A DNA stretch of 64,000 nucleotides from Cystobasidiopsis lactophilus. Its lineage: Eukaryota; Basidiomycota; Agaricostilbomycetes; Agaricostilbales; Chionosphaeraceae. The DNA lies in the NCBI GenBank assembly GCA_001599975.1, contig BCIO01000004.1:781434-845433 (forward strand), read 5' to 3'. Under the pieces are notes generated by a model, which saw nothing but the letters and a program-made list of their open reading frames with translations, searched no databases and was not told where the DNA came from. A program made the translations under genes and the position numbers. Positions 19,651 through 31,499 of this stretch are shown piece after piece; the stretch's first letter is position 1; the number at the start of each line of letters is the position of its first letter.

Positions 19651-21331
19651 ATGGCCTCTACTATTGCAGAAAGGATGAATTCCTTTCTTCCAAGGCTACA
19701 ACTGCCCTCTCTGGTCCTGGTGCTCGTCTGCGATGCGATTGCATCCACCGCCATGTTCCGGCTCATACCGCGCGCCCTTCTGGCTTTTAAGCCTGGCATG
19801 ACGGTCATAGATCTAGTCAGATACACGTTCGTTGATGGCCCCGAAGTCGCCAGACAAAGCGATTGACGCGTGTGGCAGGGCTTGGACGACGCTGGCCTTC
19901 TTGTTGTTTCATGCGCCTTTCGCATACTGCTGGGGCGCCCTGTCGGATCGGGTGGGAAGAAAGCAAATCCTGGTTACTGGTTCCCTGGCCTCCGCGTTTT
20001 CCACCCTGCTGTTCGGTTGTACCGCCTCACTTCCGGCTATGATTGTGTCTCGAGCGGCTTTGGGGGTGTTGAACGGCAACATTCCAGTAGCGATAAGCAG
20101 CTTCAAAGAAGTGCGTCGTTGCGGAATCACAGCCTTCTCCAACTCAATGCAGACGTTCGCAGCTTACCAACAATACTGTCGTGTTCGCCCTGCCCGAGCT
20201 GAGCTTCCGAATCGGCTCAATCATCAGTCTTCTTCTCAGTCGCCAGGCCTATGGTGGCCTTTTGAGGCATGCGGTGATATCATCTTTATGGCCTTTGTCA
20301 GCTGCCGCTGTTATTCTCTGGCTGTTGAAGGAGGTGCGCAATACTTTAGCAGAATTCGACGGGACGTTGCTGAGCAAGAATAGCAGCCTATCGCCATTGT
20401 CCAAGACCACGTAGCTATCAGTAACTCCGAAGAAGTCCCAGAGCGCGATCGGCCTCAGCCATCCGAAGTACGAGATTCGTCTGCTGCGCCACCGGCCGAC
20501 GAAGAAAGGAAGGCCGACACCCGTCGCTCGCCCTTCCGCTTGCTCGCAATCACAACTGTTCGATGGTCTGTTTTGAATTATGCCTCATTAGCCCTGGTTG
20601 GCCATTTTCTGTTCTAGCCGTCTGCAGTGACCGACGCAGGCTTTCTAGGTCGAATGTTTGTGGCTGTCTGTCCTCGACTTCGCGCTCGCTTCATTCAATG
20701 ACCAGGGCCTTGACACATGGGTACGCTTCCGGAAAGCGCGTGCTTAAGAGCATCCTCTGACAGGGTTGAGCGCAGACTCCCCTGGAGATGTTAAGACTCA
20801 TTAGCGCTTCGGTAGCCTTCCCGTCCTACCAGCTGCTGGAAAGACGATTCGGAGCAGTTCTGCTCTATCGGGCGATGGTCCCTTTTCTGCTTTGTTCTGC
20901 ACTTGTGATTTGGTGTGCATACTCGATCCCAGCAATCTGCTTGGCGTTCGCCCTACTAGGCGATATCGCTCTTTTCACATCATATGCGTAAGCACTTACT
21001 TCATTGCTTGGGTGGAGCTCTATAGCAAAAATGTGCTCTAGGTCCGTGACTCAGCTTGTGGCAATCTCGGCTCCGCCAGGCAGCCTGGGTGGCGTGAATG
21101 GACTGGGTCAAGCCTGTGCCTCAATCTCACGGGCACTCCCCTTCATATTGGGAAAGTGAGCCTCTTCAACTGGTGTCTAAAGGCGCTAACTGACATCAAG
21201 GAACCAGCGTGGCTTCCGGCACTCAGGGCACATGGAAGGAAGCGCGCCTTGTCACTTGTTTGCTTGTGGCGGCTTGTCTTGTAGCTCATATAGGTCTCGC
21301 CGTTGCTCTGCGCCAAGGAGTTAGGCTCTAG
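19651..21331 (+). CDS. MFS transporter, tandem copy 3 (divergent)
   Basis: The third paralogue starts MASTIAERMNSFLPRLQLPS. Motif A survives (LSDRVGRKQIL) and the helix 4 loop is LGVLNGNIPVAISSFKE. At first sight a TAG follows YASLALVGHFLF, but a 52-nt GT-AG intron (20597-20648) removes it and joins YASLAL to VECLWLSVLDFALASF, matching helix 7 of copies 1 and 2. Exons: 19651-19826, 19879-20110, 20163-20333, 20384-20596, 20649-20720, 20776-20987, 21042-21155 and 21208-21331, 437 residues, phases closing. The segment between helices 7 and 8 is a few residues shorter than in copies 1 and 2. Substrate unknown. Probably functional but fast-evolving. Confidence 0.72.
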
Positions 21332-21605
21332 CCGCGTTGCTATATGACCACTAGTCCAACTCGACGCCCCAATAAAGCCAGGCCGGCGGCCTCCCCTTCT
21401 TGTTGATCCTCTTTCAGGACTCTCTCCCCCGGCTTTTGTTGCCACTTGATATGACGTTATGGAAAAAGCTCGCTGCCTGGCGTGCGATGCGTGCGAGCCC
21501 GCGCATGCCAAATTTAGTCGCTGTTTGGTCGGGAGGCAGCTCGTCGCTTTTGGCCTTGTCGCCGCCTCTCCCCGTTGGGCAACTGGTATTTTCATTGCTC
21601 TCCGT

Positions 21606-23294
21606 ATGCCGTTAACAGGACCAGGTGTGGAGACCTCAAATCGACAGCAAATTTACGCCTTGCTCGCCTCTCAAATTGCACCCTCCGTTGCTTTTCAAGT
21701 TGTTTGGCCAAATCTGCGCCTTGCTCTTGAGCGCTTCACTGGCCAGACAAGTTTAACGGCATATAGGGCAGCTTTTGAAGGCGTCTTCTTTGCTTGCGAA
21801 ATAGCATTCGCTCTGCCCATCGGCCTTTTGAGCGACGGCTTGATCTCGAAACCGAAGTTGGTCCTAATAGGCCTGGCTGGCTGTGCCATCTGCTCTCTGG
21901 CTGTGGGATGGTCCACCTCTGTGACCCACTTGCTGGCTTTCAGAGGACTAGCGGGCGTGGCAAATTGCGCCGTGGGAGCGGGCAAGAGCGCGCTGGCTGT
22001 GAGCGCCCCATTTCTTCGCTTTGAGCCAAGGTCGAACTGAAACCGGTATCCAGGGTATGCTAGAGCCAAATAACCGGCCAGCTGTATTTGCGGCTTTACC
22101 ATTAGCCTGGGCCTTGGCCTCTGCCATTGGTTACTTAAGTAGGTCCAATAGCCGCTCTCAGCTCTCAATAGCACCACTCAAAACCATCTCTAGTCGGTGG
22201 TTCGGCCGTGGTCATTCAGGACTGGCTGAACTGGCCGATCTTTTCGGAACGACCCCTCATCCTCGGGTGCGGATTGGCGGCAGCTCCTTCTGTCGTTGGA
22301 TTCGTGCTCGTCCACAGAGCTTTTCCCGGCAACAAAAAACCTTTGTTTCCTACTATCATGATCACACCAGCGGCGGAAGAGGACTCACCCACCGGATGGC
22401 AAGACCTGCAAAGCGAAGAAGAGGGTCAGGACGCGCGGTCACCGTTGATGCAAGCAAGGGGGTCGGATAGCAAAGGCACTTTACAAGACTTTGTCAAAGC
22501 AACAGAGGAGCCCGTGTCATTCACTGGCCTTGCTTTTAGTCTCACTCTGTACGCTTTGACCTGCTCGGTGCGTCCCGTTTGTTATCCAGACGAACCGGAC
22601 CCTGACAGATGGCCAACGCAGCTGGACGTGTCCTTCTTCACCATTTTTCGCATGTTCTTAGCCACAAAGATCGAGGATGGAGGCTTGGGGTTGCCGGCGT
22701 TTTGCATCGGCTTTACTGTGAGCGAAACTTCGGCCCAACGTTTTGTCCACGTCTTCAAATGGTGATCTCAGCTCGCAACTCTGAGTCTAGTCGCCTCACT
22801 CCCCGCGTACGTGCTGTTTCCGAGGCTCCAGCGCCGCATTGGGCTTTTGCGCACCCTGTGCGCCGCCATTCTCGCACTGGGTGGCGCCTTCCTCCTGATC
22901 CCCATGCTGCGATGGACAGCATTCGGTCGTCGAGATACGCACACTCCTGTCGTGTTCATTGCGCTCCTCTGTTTGTTCGCCCTCAGCATTGGGGATTCTG
23001 TCGCCCTCAGCTCCGTGCTGTAAGCCCTCATGGCAACCTCCCGATATTCCCTTCTGTGCTGACTTCCAGCGGTCTATCTGCCTTGTTTTCAACTCTGCTC
23101 CTATCGAACGCCTCGGAAAGATCCAAGGCCTTGCCCAGCTGACCTCCTCAGTCGTGCGCGCTTTTCTACCGCTTCCGGCCTCCCTTCTTCTGGCTAGCCA
23201 GAGCAACCTCGTCCTCGGACTTTGCACATTCTTTCCCGTAGCTGTCATCGTCCTGTTAGCGTATACTAGCATGCAATACAGAGGGACAACTTGA
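21606..23294 (+). CDS. MFS transporter, tandem copy 4 (motif A degenerate)
   Basis: The fourth paralogue starts MPLTGPGVETSNRQQIYALL. Helix spacing follows copies 1-3, but motif A reads LLSDGLISKPKL, so the usual G-x-x-x-R/K-R/K-G-R-R/K signature is largely lost; this motif normally controls conformational change. Other landmarks are LPLAWALASAIV, ALTCSLDVSFFTIFRMFLAT, LFPRLQRRIGLLRTLC and IERLGKIQGLAQLTSSVV. Exons: 21606-21998, 22054-22129, 22194-22567, 22622-22717, 22772-23014 and 23070-23294, 468 residues. One donor is GTGCTG. The open frame across six exons implies selection, yet the motif loss suggests altered or lost transport. Confidence 0.7.
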
Positions 23295-23435
23295 TCGGCT
23301 GGACGCCGGCTTTGCCACCACGTCATTTCCTGCGTCGGACTGCCACCTCGCTCAAAATAGCAGGCAGCCTTTTCTTCTGCCATCCAACGACCTTTAGACG
23401 TCAAACAAATCGCACGCCAGTGCTTGTAGCCCACA

Positions 23436-25567
23436 ATGTCGCTTTCCAAGCACGTCAAGCCCGAAAGCGTGCTCCGTGATGCCCAGCAGCACTCATCGCC
23501 GCTCCAGAAAAAGTCTTCTAACAGCTCCCTCTCTGCTGGCCCGTACAGTTCTCGATGGGACACAGCTCGTCTACCAAAACACCGAATGCCGTCTAAGTCG
23601 ACCGATCCTGCTGCCGCCTACCAGATCGTCCACGATGAGCTCGATCTAGACGGCACACCCAATCTGTGCGTTCGATTTTCGTCTATAGGGAGCCTGAGAA
23701 CACATTTAAGGGCTCCAATAAACAGCAATCTGGCATCTTTTGTCCACACTTGGATGCCGGCTGAAGCTGATAAACTTATGATGGAGAACATGAGCAAGAA
23801 CCTCATTGACGGCGACGAGTACGAGGCAGTGCAGAGCATTCATTCCAAATGTGTCAGTATGCTTGCACACTTGTGGCACGCTCCTCATGAAGAGTCAGCG
23901 GTGGGCTCGTAAGCTGTTCCTTTGCCTCGCTGGTTCCCGTGCTCACTAGAGTTTGCAGCGCCACCACAGGTTCTTCGGAGGCCATTATGCTCGGTAAGCT
24001 CCCCATCTGTCCCCAAGCCAATGGGAAAACCACCTCATCGGCCATGAAGGCGGCCTGGCAATGAAGCGAAACTGGGAGGCCAAAATGCAAAAGGCCGGCA
24101 AAAGCATCCACGAACCCGGCCCGAACATCGTAATGGGTGCCAATGCACAAGTGGCCTTGGAGAAGTTGTGAGATGGGCTCTCTGATCCGAGGGAGAAGCC
24201 ATTCTCTGACAGCATACAGTGCGCGCTACTTCTCGGTGGAAGCTCGACTCGTCCCTGTTTCAGTTGACTCACACTACTGCTTGGATATCCACAAGGCCAT
24301 GGAGATGATTGACGAGAACACTAGTAAGCTTTCTTCCGTGCGGATAATACTTAGCACTAGCCGCTCACATCGCCACCCAGTCGGCGTTTTCGTGATCCTT
24401 GGCTCGACCTATACGGGGCATTACGAGGATGTCAAAGGCATGGCCGCCCTCCTCGACGAGTATCAAACAAAAACTGGCATCGACATCCCCATTCATGTGG
24501 ACGGCGCGTCCGGTGCCTTTGTGGCGCCGTTTGCGCATCCAAAATTGGAATTCGACTTCAGGATCCCAAGGGTTGTGTCCATCAACACCTCTGGAGTGAG
24601 TCAACATACAGCTCGTTTCGGCCAACACTAACATGAAAGCAGCACAAATTTGGACTGGCCTATGTTGGGGTTGGGTGGATTATCTTCCGCGACAAGTCGC
24701 AGCTTCCCAAGGAGATGGTCTTCGAGCTGCACTACTTGGGATCGGTCGAGTACACGTTCTCGCTCAATTTCAGTCGACCTGCCGCTCCTATCATTGTCCA
24801 GTAGGTATTCAACCTAGGGCGGGCTCCCAACCTGGTCTCACTCTACTCTTAGATACTGGTCCATGTTGCACTTGGGTTTCGAAGGCTACCGACGGGTTGC
24901 GCTCGGCGACCTGGCCAACGCGCGCTTCCTCTCAAGAGCATTGGAGAGGTGGGTGGTCTCAGTCTACCTGCTCCTGCTGCGCGACCTAAGTAGACCGCTT
25001 AGCACCGGATATTTCCACGTCCTGTCGGATGTCCACCGCACAATCTCTGGAACTGACAACGCCCAAGAGATCGACGACTATGTTCCAGGCTTGCCCGTGG
25101 TCGCCTTTCGATTTTCGGACGCCTTTCAAGGCCAATTTCCTCAGATCCAGCAAAAATGGATCCAAACGTTGCTCAGAGCAAAGGGCTGGATCTGCCCAAA
25201 TTACGAGCTGCCACCCTCGCTGGAGAAGACAGAAATCCTTCGGTCAGTGCCCAGTTTCTTGTCGTTGAGGTTTTGATGCTCATTTCTTCGACCGCAGTGT
25301 TGTGGTCCGCGAGAGCATGAACCAAGACCTAGTCGAGATGCTTATTGGCGACATCATCTCCAGTGCGTTCCTATGCTTGGCTTTGCGGCTCTGTAGCCAA
25401 TGCTCATGTGCCTTGCAGTCACCGAGTCCCTCAAGGATAGTGACTCGCCAGCTCAACAGCTTGCCACTCTGTCGCTCAACAAATCGGGCAAGTCAAGAAA
25501 GAGCGGTTTCGATCACGGAGAGGAGATGGAAGCAAGCAAGCCAAAAACGTACGCTCGGGCATGCTAG
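23436..25567 (+). CDS. Glutamate decarboxylase
   Basis: This cytosolic PLP enzyme converts glutamate to GABA plus CO2. After an N-terminal Ser/Gln-rich extension (MSLSKHVKPESVL) comes a long exon with LASFVHTWMPAEADKLMMEN and MSKNLIDGDEYEAVQSIHSK. Cofactor residues are in TTGSSEAIMLGGLAMKRNW and IHVDGASGAFVAPF. The Schiff-base Lys is in SINTSGHKFGLAYVGVGW. FELHYLGSVEYTFSLNFSRP is the family signature after it. The C-terminus carries a lysine-rich Ser-containing tail (NKSGKSRKSGFDHGEEME). At least seven short introns are needed; one uses an AAG acceptor (24051 area). Length is near that of fungal Gad1. No start alternative is better placed. Confidence 0.92.
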
Positions 25568-25644
25568 GCAAATGGCACAGTGAATTGAATTCGTTTGATG
25601 TCATTTCAATGTCATTTCACGGTATTTGCTGCAAACACGGATGT

Positions 25645-27242
25645 TCAAGCAACACCCAGAAAGCTCCTCAAAGCAGAATCGCGCTTGGCCCAAGCCTTGA
25701 AGTCGGACTGCTTGGGAGCCAGCTTCTTGGACAATGCCATGTCTCGAGGAGCGCCTGGCGAGTCAGGAGTGGGGTTCTCGACAAAGATCTTCCAGTTCTG
25801 CGCAGTTTTGGTGGTGAGGGGAAGACTTAGTGTGAGCAAGGCGTAAACTCGAGCACGTACAAACCAGATCTCCTCCATCACGGTCTTCTTGTGTTCCTCG
25901 GTGTGGAACTGCTCCAAGGTGACGTCGACGACCTCGACGTCGATGTTGTACAATTCTTTGATCGACTTGGCGATACCGGCGGAAGTCACGTATTCAGCAG
26001 TGGCTGGGATGGCTACTTCCGAGTAAGTTTTGGTATCCTTGAAGACGGGCGCGACCCATTGGCCGGTTTCCTTAGATTGGAGAGCGTTCATTTCCAGCGC
26101 GAGGGCAACGAGGCATGTTGCTCACAGTAGGGTCATCTAGCACGTCATGATCTGTGAGTTACGCCTTTAGAACACAGATTGGGTCATCACATACAGCTGG
26201 GCAAGGAATAAATTAGCATGTTGCAAGATAAGGGAAGGCCGCTAGCAACTCACGCAAAAATGGGCGCGTCTTTGGGCATTCCGGTGGCCAACTTCAACTT
26301 GCCGTTATCGTCGCGGTGCAGGAACTGGAAATTCAGGATGTTGGTGTAGTACCAAGCCGTGAACAGAGGTGCGCCGGGGACACCTGCGTGAAAAGAAGTC
26401 AGTGAGCTCCAAACCACCACCATCGCTCAAAGCTTACCTTGGGCCTTGCGATACTCTTCGACGTCGTATTTGGATTCGAAATGGGGGCAGCCGATGTCAG
26501 TCTATGAGACCCTTGGTGCTCAACACTTTTTTGGCGACATGCTCTACGGTTCACCCACATGGTCCAGAGTGCTTCAAGCTGAGGTTAGTATCATGTATCA
26601 GCATTGCGAAACATGAGAAGACCTGCCTCCAAACGAAGAACTTGACGTTCGCAGCTTTGCAGGCATCAACGAGATTCTTGCCTTGCTATGCAAGGCCAAT
26701 TGCAAATTTGAGGCTCGGTCCTGGTCCGCATTGGAGCTTATAAGCTCACCTTGGTTTCAGAGTCCCTCGAGGCCTGGCTGTTCATGCCATTGGAGAAGAA
26801 GAATTGCCAGACTTTGGAAGCGGGGACCGTCGTGGGTAAGCGAGTGGCGCCAAACACAGCAGCAAGAACAGCTTACAGTCCGTCAGACCAAAGACTGGAC
26901 GGGTATAACAGCAGGCTCAATTCGGATCAGAGAGGTCTTCAAAGAAGGTGGCCACTCACCGCCGAAAGCTCCCTCGAAAGCTTTGGTCAGAGCAGCCGTG
27001 TCGTCCAAGTCGGCCTTGACGACCTCGACGCCTTGAGATTTGAGCTTCTTGGCAGCATCAGAGTCCGGGTTGCGAGTGACGCCGCGAATCTGGAAGCCGC
27101 CATCCTCCAAAAGGCTGGCCACCACGGATCCTCCCTATGTAATCGGAAAACACGCTAAGAAGAACTTCGTTTTTGCTACTGAGGCCTAGCAACGAACCTG
27201 AATTCCAGTTGCGCCGGTCACAACGATAAGTTTCTTGGACAT
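25645..27242 (-). CDS. NmrA-like NAD(P)-binding protein, copy 1
   Basis: NmrA-like proteins have a Rossmann fold and bind NAD(P); some act as redox sensors or regulators rather than enzymes. The first exon reads MSKKLIVVTGATGIQ, joining GGSVVASLLEDGGFQIRGVT. An 18-nt exon (VFGLTD) follows the 5' domain, then FWQFFFSNGMNSQASRDSET and QGKNLVDACKAANVKFFVW. A later exon carries CPHFESKYDVEEYRKAQ, and the C-terminal exon has IPATAEYVTSAGIAKSIKEL and VENPTPDSPGAPRDMALSKK. I could not close every join in the middle. Copy 2 lies immediately upstream on the same strand. Confidence 0.82.
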
Positions 27243-27563
27243 TGTGTGGTGGAAGGCTGTTAAGAGCTGTCAAACGCGGAAGGGATTCGCAGGAGCCAGA
27301 ATTGTCATGCGGTGTGACGTCTGAAACACTTGAAAGCTGACTGGAAGCTCCTACGGAGATAGGCCTTAGAAGGGAAGACCGTGGGCCTTGATGTGGAGAG
27401 GGGGCGAGGTCACGATGGCGAGCGAGATTGAATTTTGCACGTGAAATGGGCTCGGCGTAAAGGAATTTAAAGGAACCGCGCTATCAGACTGTGGGAGAAG
27501 TCCTCCTTGATCAACTTCAATTTCATTTCAATGTCCGTTTGTTTTTGGTGCGGTCCCTAAACT
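27243..27563. other. Intergenic between the two NmrA-like genes
   Basis: About 320 bp, serving as promoter of copy 1 and 3' flank of copy 2. No gene or clear repeat seen. Confidence 0.5.
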
Positions 27564-29141
27564 TCAAGCCGAACCCAGGAAAGCCTTCAAGGCAGGATCG
27601 CGTTGGGCAAACGCCTTGAAGCTTGACTGCTTGGGAGCCAGCTTCTTGGAGAGCGCCATGTCGCGAGGAGCGCCGGGAGAGTCGGGGGTGGGGTTTTCCA
27701 CGAAGACCGTCAAGTTCTGCGAAACCGGGGTAAGCGCGACCCAACACAAACGACCTGAGCACTCGGCTGCATACCAGCCAGAGCTCTTCCATCACAGCTT
27801 GTTTGTGGGCTTCAGTGTTGAATTGCTCCACCGTGACGTCGGCAATCTCGATCTTGGCGTTGTAGAGGGCTTCCAGGGTCTTGACAACTTCCGCAACCGA
27901 GATGTATTCAGCGGTGGCAGGGATGGGCTTTTCGGCATAGGTCTTGATGTCGTTGAAGACAGGGACGACCCATTGACCGGTTTCCTACCTAAAGATTTGA
28001 GCTTCTCAGTGTTCGATCGCCATCAGAAGCTTACAGCTGCGTCGTCTAGCGAGCCAACAGTGACCCGTAAGCAAGGGCCTACGCGAAATATATGTGATAC
28101 ATACAACTGTAGATAAGGGGAGTCAGAAGGGTAGTAGTGTAGAGGGAGGTAGCGGTAAGAGCGTACGAAAAGATAGGAGCGTCCTTGGGCAGGCCCGTCT
28201 GCATCTTGATCTTGCCATTGTCGTCTTTGGTCAAGAATTTGAAGACCACGTAGTTGCTGTAGTAGAAAGCGGTGTACAAGGGTGCGCCAGGGACACCTAC
28301 AAAATGTAGCGAATTAGACCAAGCCTCAGCTCATTATCGTTGCACGAGACTAACCTTGAGCCTTGCGATACTCTTCGACGTCATACTTAGACTCGAAGTG
28401 AGGGCAGGCGATGTCGGTCTGCGAGGCACTTCTAATTAGCAATTTTTGGGCGATGTCGCGGTCGCTCACATGGTCGAGGGTGCTTCAAGCTGTATAAGCG
28501 CTACGCCAGCACTTGGAAAGATGGGGCGACGTACCTCCAGACGAAGAAGCCCACGTTCGCAGCTTTGCAGGCGTCAACGAGGTTCTTGCCTTGCTGTCGT
28601 CGTAAAGGTGCACGATTTCAGTTTCGGAGTTGCCTCCCCTGGGCTAGACGTGGATCACCTTGGTTTCAGCTTCTCTGGACACCTCGCTGTTCATGCCATT
28701 CGACCAAAAGAACTGCCAGACTGGGAGCGATCGTGGGTCAGCGACTTGAATGAATTGGCACCGTGTAGAACAGGACTTACAGTCGGTCAGACCGAAGACT
28801 GCACAAGCACGAGGATTAATGTCAGCTTGAACCTGAACTGAAGGCAGAAGCATGGACGCACCGCCAAAAGCGCCTTCGAAAGCTTTGGTCAAGGCGGCCA
28901 CATCATCCAGATCGGCCTTGACGACCTCTACGCCTTGAGATTTGAGCTTCTTGGCAGCATCAGAGTCCGGGTTGCGAGTGACGCCGCGAATCTCGAAGCC
29001 GCCGTCCTCAAGGAGGTATCGGACGACCGATCCTCCCTGTGTCGAACGAGAAACTCGTCAGTGAATGGCTTCTAATGGTCAAGGCGAGTCTCACACCTGT
29101 ACTCCAGTGGCGCCAGTGACAACAATGAGTTTCTTCGACAT
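27564..29141 (-). CDS. NmrA-like NAD(P)-binding protein, copy 2
   Basis: This is a paralogue of the neighbouring gene with the same exon plan. It starts MSKKLIVVTGATGVQ, joining GGSVVRYLLEDGGFEIRGVT. Later exons give VFGLTD, FFWSNGMNSEVSREAETK, QGKNLVDACKAANVGFFVW, CPHFESKYDVEEYRKAQ and GVPGAPLYTAFYYSNYVVFK. The last exon reads LTVFVENPTPDSPGAPRDMA and ends KAFLGSA. About 85 bases of the second exon (28919-29003) are almost identical to copy 1 (27017-27101), while the middle exons differ more. The exon joins around the VW codons are not settled. Role unknown; a redox-sensing or reductase function is inferred from the fold. Confidence 0.82.
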
Positions 29142-29604
29142 CTTTGAGTTGGTGAAAGCGGAAAGTAAGTCTGTCAGCTCGCTCTGCGGTCCGGTCGCAT
29201 TCTCAAGACTTCTCGCTTACAATTCATACTGGCTGACTACTCGCTGACTCGCTGACACAGCTCACGACCGGGTTTAGGGGCTCCCAGCGGGTTAGAGACG
29301 GAAACCCGCAAACAGCGAAGAAGCAGACACAAAGAATTGCTCGCGTGAAATGAAATAGCAGTGGCGCGTCCAACTCCTTGTCGACCCATCGCCAAATCAC
29401 TTCTTGGGCCTCGCATTACTTCATACTGTCAACAGGCAAACAATGACGCGCGCAAACTTGGTCGAACACGAAAGAGAAGGCATGGGCGCCGGTTCGTCTC
29501 GTTCCGCCGCTGGTGTCAACTCTTGGTGTCCAAATCGGCCTTAGTCGCGCCGACTGCCAACTTCCCACTACCACACACCTCACACCACCTCGTTGACGCC
29601 CAAG
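29142..29604. other. Divergent promoter region, NmrA copy 2 and PMI40
   Basis: About 460 bp between two divergent starts. No gene seen. Confidence 0.5.
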
Positions 29605-31172
29605 ATGGCCTCTGTATTTGCCATTTCTGGCGCTGCTCGTTCGTGTTTTTCTCTCGATGGCTGCCCTAGCGCTGAGCTGCAACGTGTGGCCTGCAGAATC
29701 CTATGACTGGGGCGCGATTGGAGAAGCGTCCAAGGTCGCGCACTTTGCCAAGACGATCCAGGGCTTCCAGGTCGACCCAACGAAGCCTTACGCCGAGTTG
29801 TGGATGGGCACCCACCCCTCGCTGCCCTCCAAGGTCGTCGAGACCGGCGAGAGCTTGGCCGACCGCATCAAGCAGCAGCCAGAGCTGCTAGGAGAAGGCG
29901 TCAGGGCCCACTTCGGCGACGACCTGCCTTACCTGTTCAAGGTGCTCGCCATTGGCAAAGCGCTCTCCATCCAGGCCCACCCGGACAAGCAGCTCGGCCA
30001 GCGCTTGCACAAGGAACGCCCAGATGTCTACAAGGGTGCGTTCTACTCGCTCCCTTAGCAGATCGAAGGGCATGCTAAGTCGAAGGCGGCGCATTCAGAT
30101 CCCAATCACAAAGTGTGTTGACATGCCTTCCCAAGAACCCAGATCCGAGTCTGATGACGGCGCCTATCACAGCCCGAGATGGCCATTGCCCTGACCGCCT
30201 TCTCTGGATTCTGCGGCTTCAGGCCTCTGAGCGAGATCAAGGCATTCTTGGAGACCGTGCCCGAATTCAAAGCCGTCGTTGGCGAGGCAACCGCTACCAG
30301 CTTCATCTCCTCCGTGTCTTCCGCTCCCGAGCAAACCCTGCAGCGCAACGCCACTTTCATCTCCGATGCCGCCTCCCTACCAAAAGTGGTCGCTCAACTC
30401 CAAACCGCGCTCAAGGACCTGTTCGAAGCGCTCATGCAGGCCGACGCCGGCTTGGTCAAGACTCAAGTGCAGGCTCTTGTGTCCCGCTTCCAAAAGCAGA
30501 CGGGCAAGAAGGCGGCGACCGACTTGGAGGAGGGCACCATCGAGGAGCTGGTGATTCGCCTCAACGAGCAGTTCCCAGACGACGTGGGCATCTTCTGCTC
30601 GTTCTTGCTGAACGTTGTCTCCCTTCAACCTGGCGAGGCGTGCTTCTTGCAAGCCAATGAGCCACACGCCTACCTTTCTGGCCGTAAGTCCTAGTTTTCT
30701 CTTTTCGTCCCGGACCATTGTCAAGGCGTTCCACACAGAGATCATGGAGTGCATGGCCACCTCTGACAACGTCGTTCGCGCCGGTCTGACGCCCAAACTC
30801 CGCGATGTGCCCACCTTGGTCTCTATGCTCACCTACACTTGGGGTCCGCCATCAACGCAGCACATGTCCCCTCAGCCCTACCCTTCCGCCGCCACAAAAT
30901 CTGGGCCGACGACGCTCTACGACCCGCCCATAGAAGAGTTCTCGGTGCTGCTCGTCGACCTCCAAAAGTCCGCTGCGCGCGCGGAAACCTTGCCGGCCGT
31001 CAAAGGGCCCGGCATCCTCATCGTTACCGCTTTGAAGGGCGCTGGCAAGCTTTCGTTCGATGGCAAAGAGGTCGACATCAAGCAGGAGGGCGAGGTCTAC
31101 TTCATTGGAGCTGGGACAGAGGTCAAGCTGGAAGGCGACCTCATTGCGTACAACGCGTTCGTCGAGAAATAG
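29605..31172 (+). CDS. PMI40: Mannose-6-phosphate isomerase
   Basis: This cytosolic zinc enzyme interconverts fructose-6-P and mannose-6-P and feeds GDP-mannose for glycosylation and cell wall. A 34-nt first exon (MASVFAISGAA) splices to QSYDWGAIGEASKVAHFA. Zinc ligands are in SIQAHPDKQLGQRLHKERPD and NHKPEMAIALTAFSGFCGFR, and EACFLQANEPHAYLSGQIME matches the substrate site. The C-terminal domain ends VYFIGAGTEVKLEGDLIAYN. Exons: 29605-29638, 29697-30035, 30099-30112, 30173-30683 and 30739-31172. The third exon is 14 nt (coding DPNHK with its flanks) and includes part of the conserved zinc-site loop. All phases close. Length is normal for the family. Confidence 0.95.
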
Positions 31173-31499
31173 GGTCCATAGAGCATCGCTGCATTGATTG
31201 CATTCTTCTCATGGGTCCGCTGGCTACTACTAGGCGGGTGACACCTTATCAAACTGATGATTCGCGCGCGGCGAACACGACTCGCTTCTTGTCCTGCATC
31301 GGTCGAAGTGCTCTGGCTTCTTGGCTTCTTGACGTTTTGCATGCTTCACCGTATCGGAGCGTTATATTTGAGACGCACTACGTTGTCCAGCGCCTGCGCC
31401 TTGGTTCCCTCTCGGCTTCCGGCAGTCGCTCGCTTTCTTCCTTTGAACCCTGTGGCCGGCGTTTTGCTTTCTCGTTCTCGTGCCGCCACCCTCTCCACA

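Noticed and set aside
15368-23294. A secondary metabolite or horizontally transferred cluster around the MFS genes.
   Set aside because: No synthase, oxidase or regulator is nearby, and intron density matches the flanking genes.
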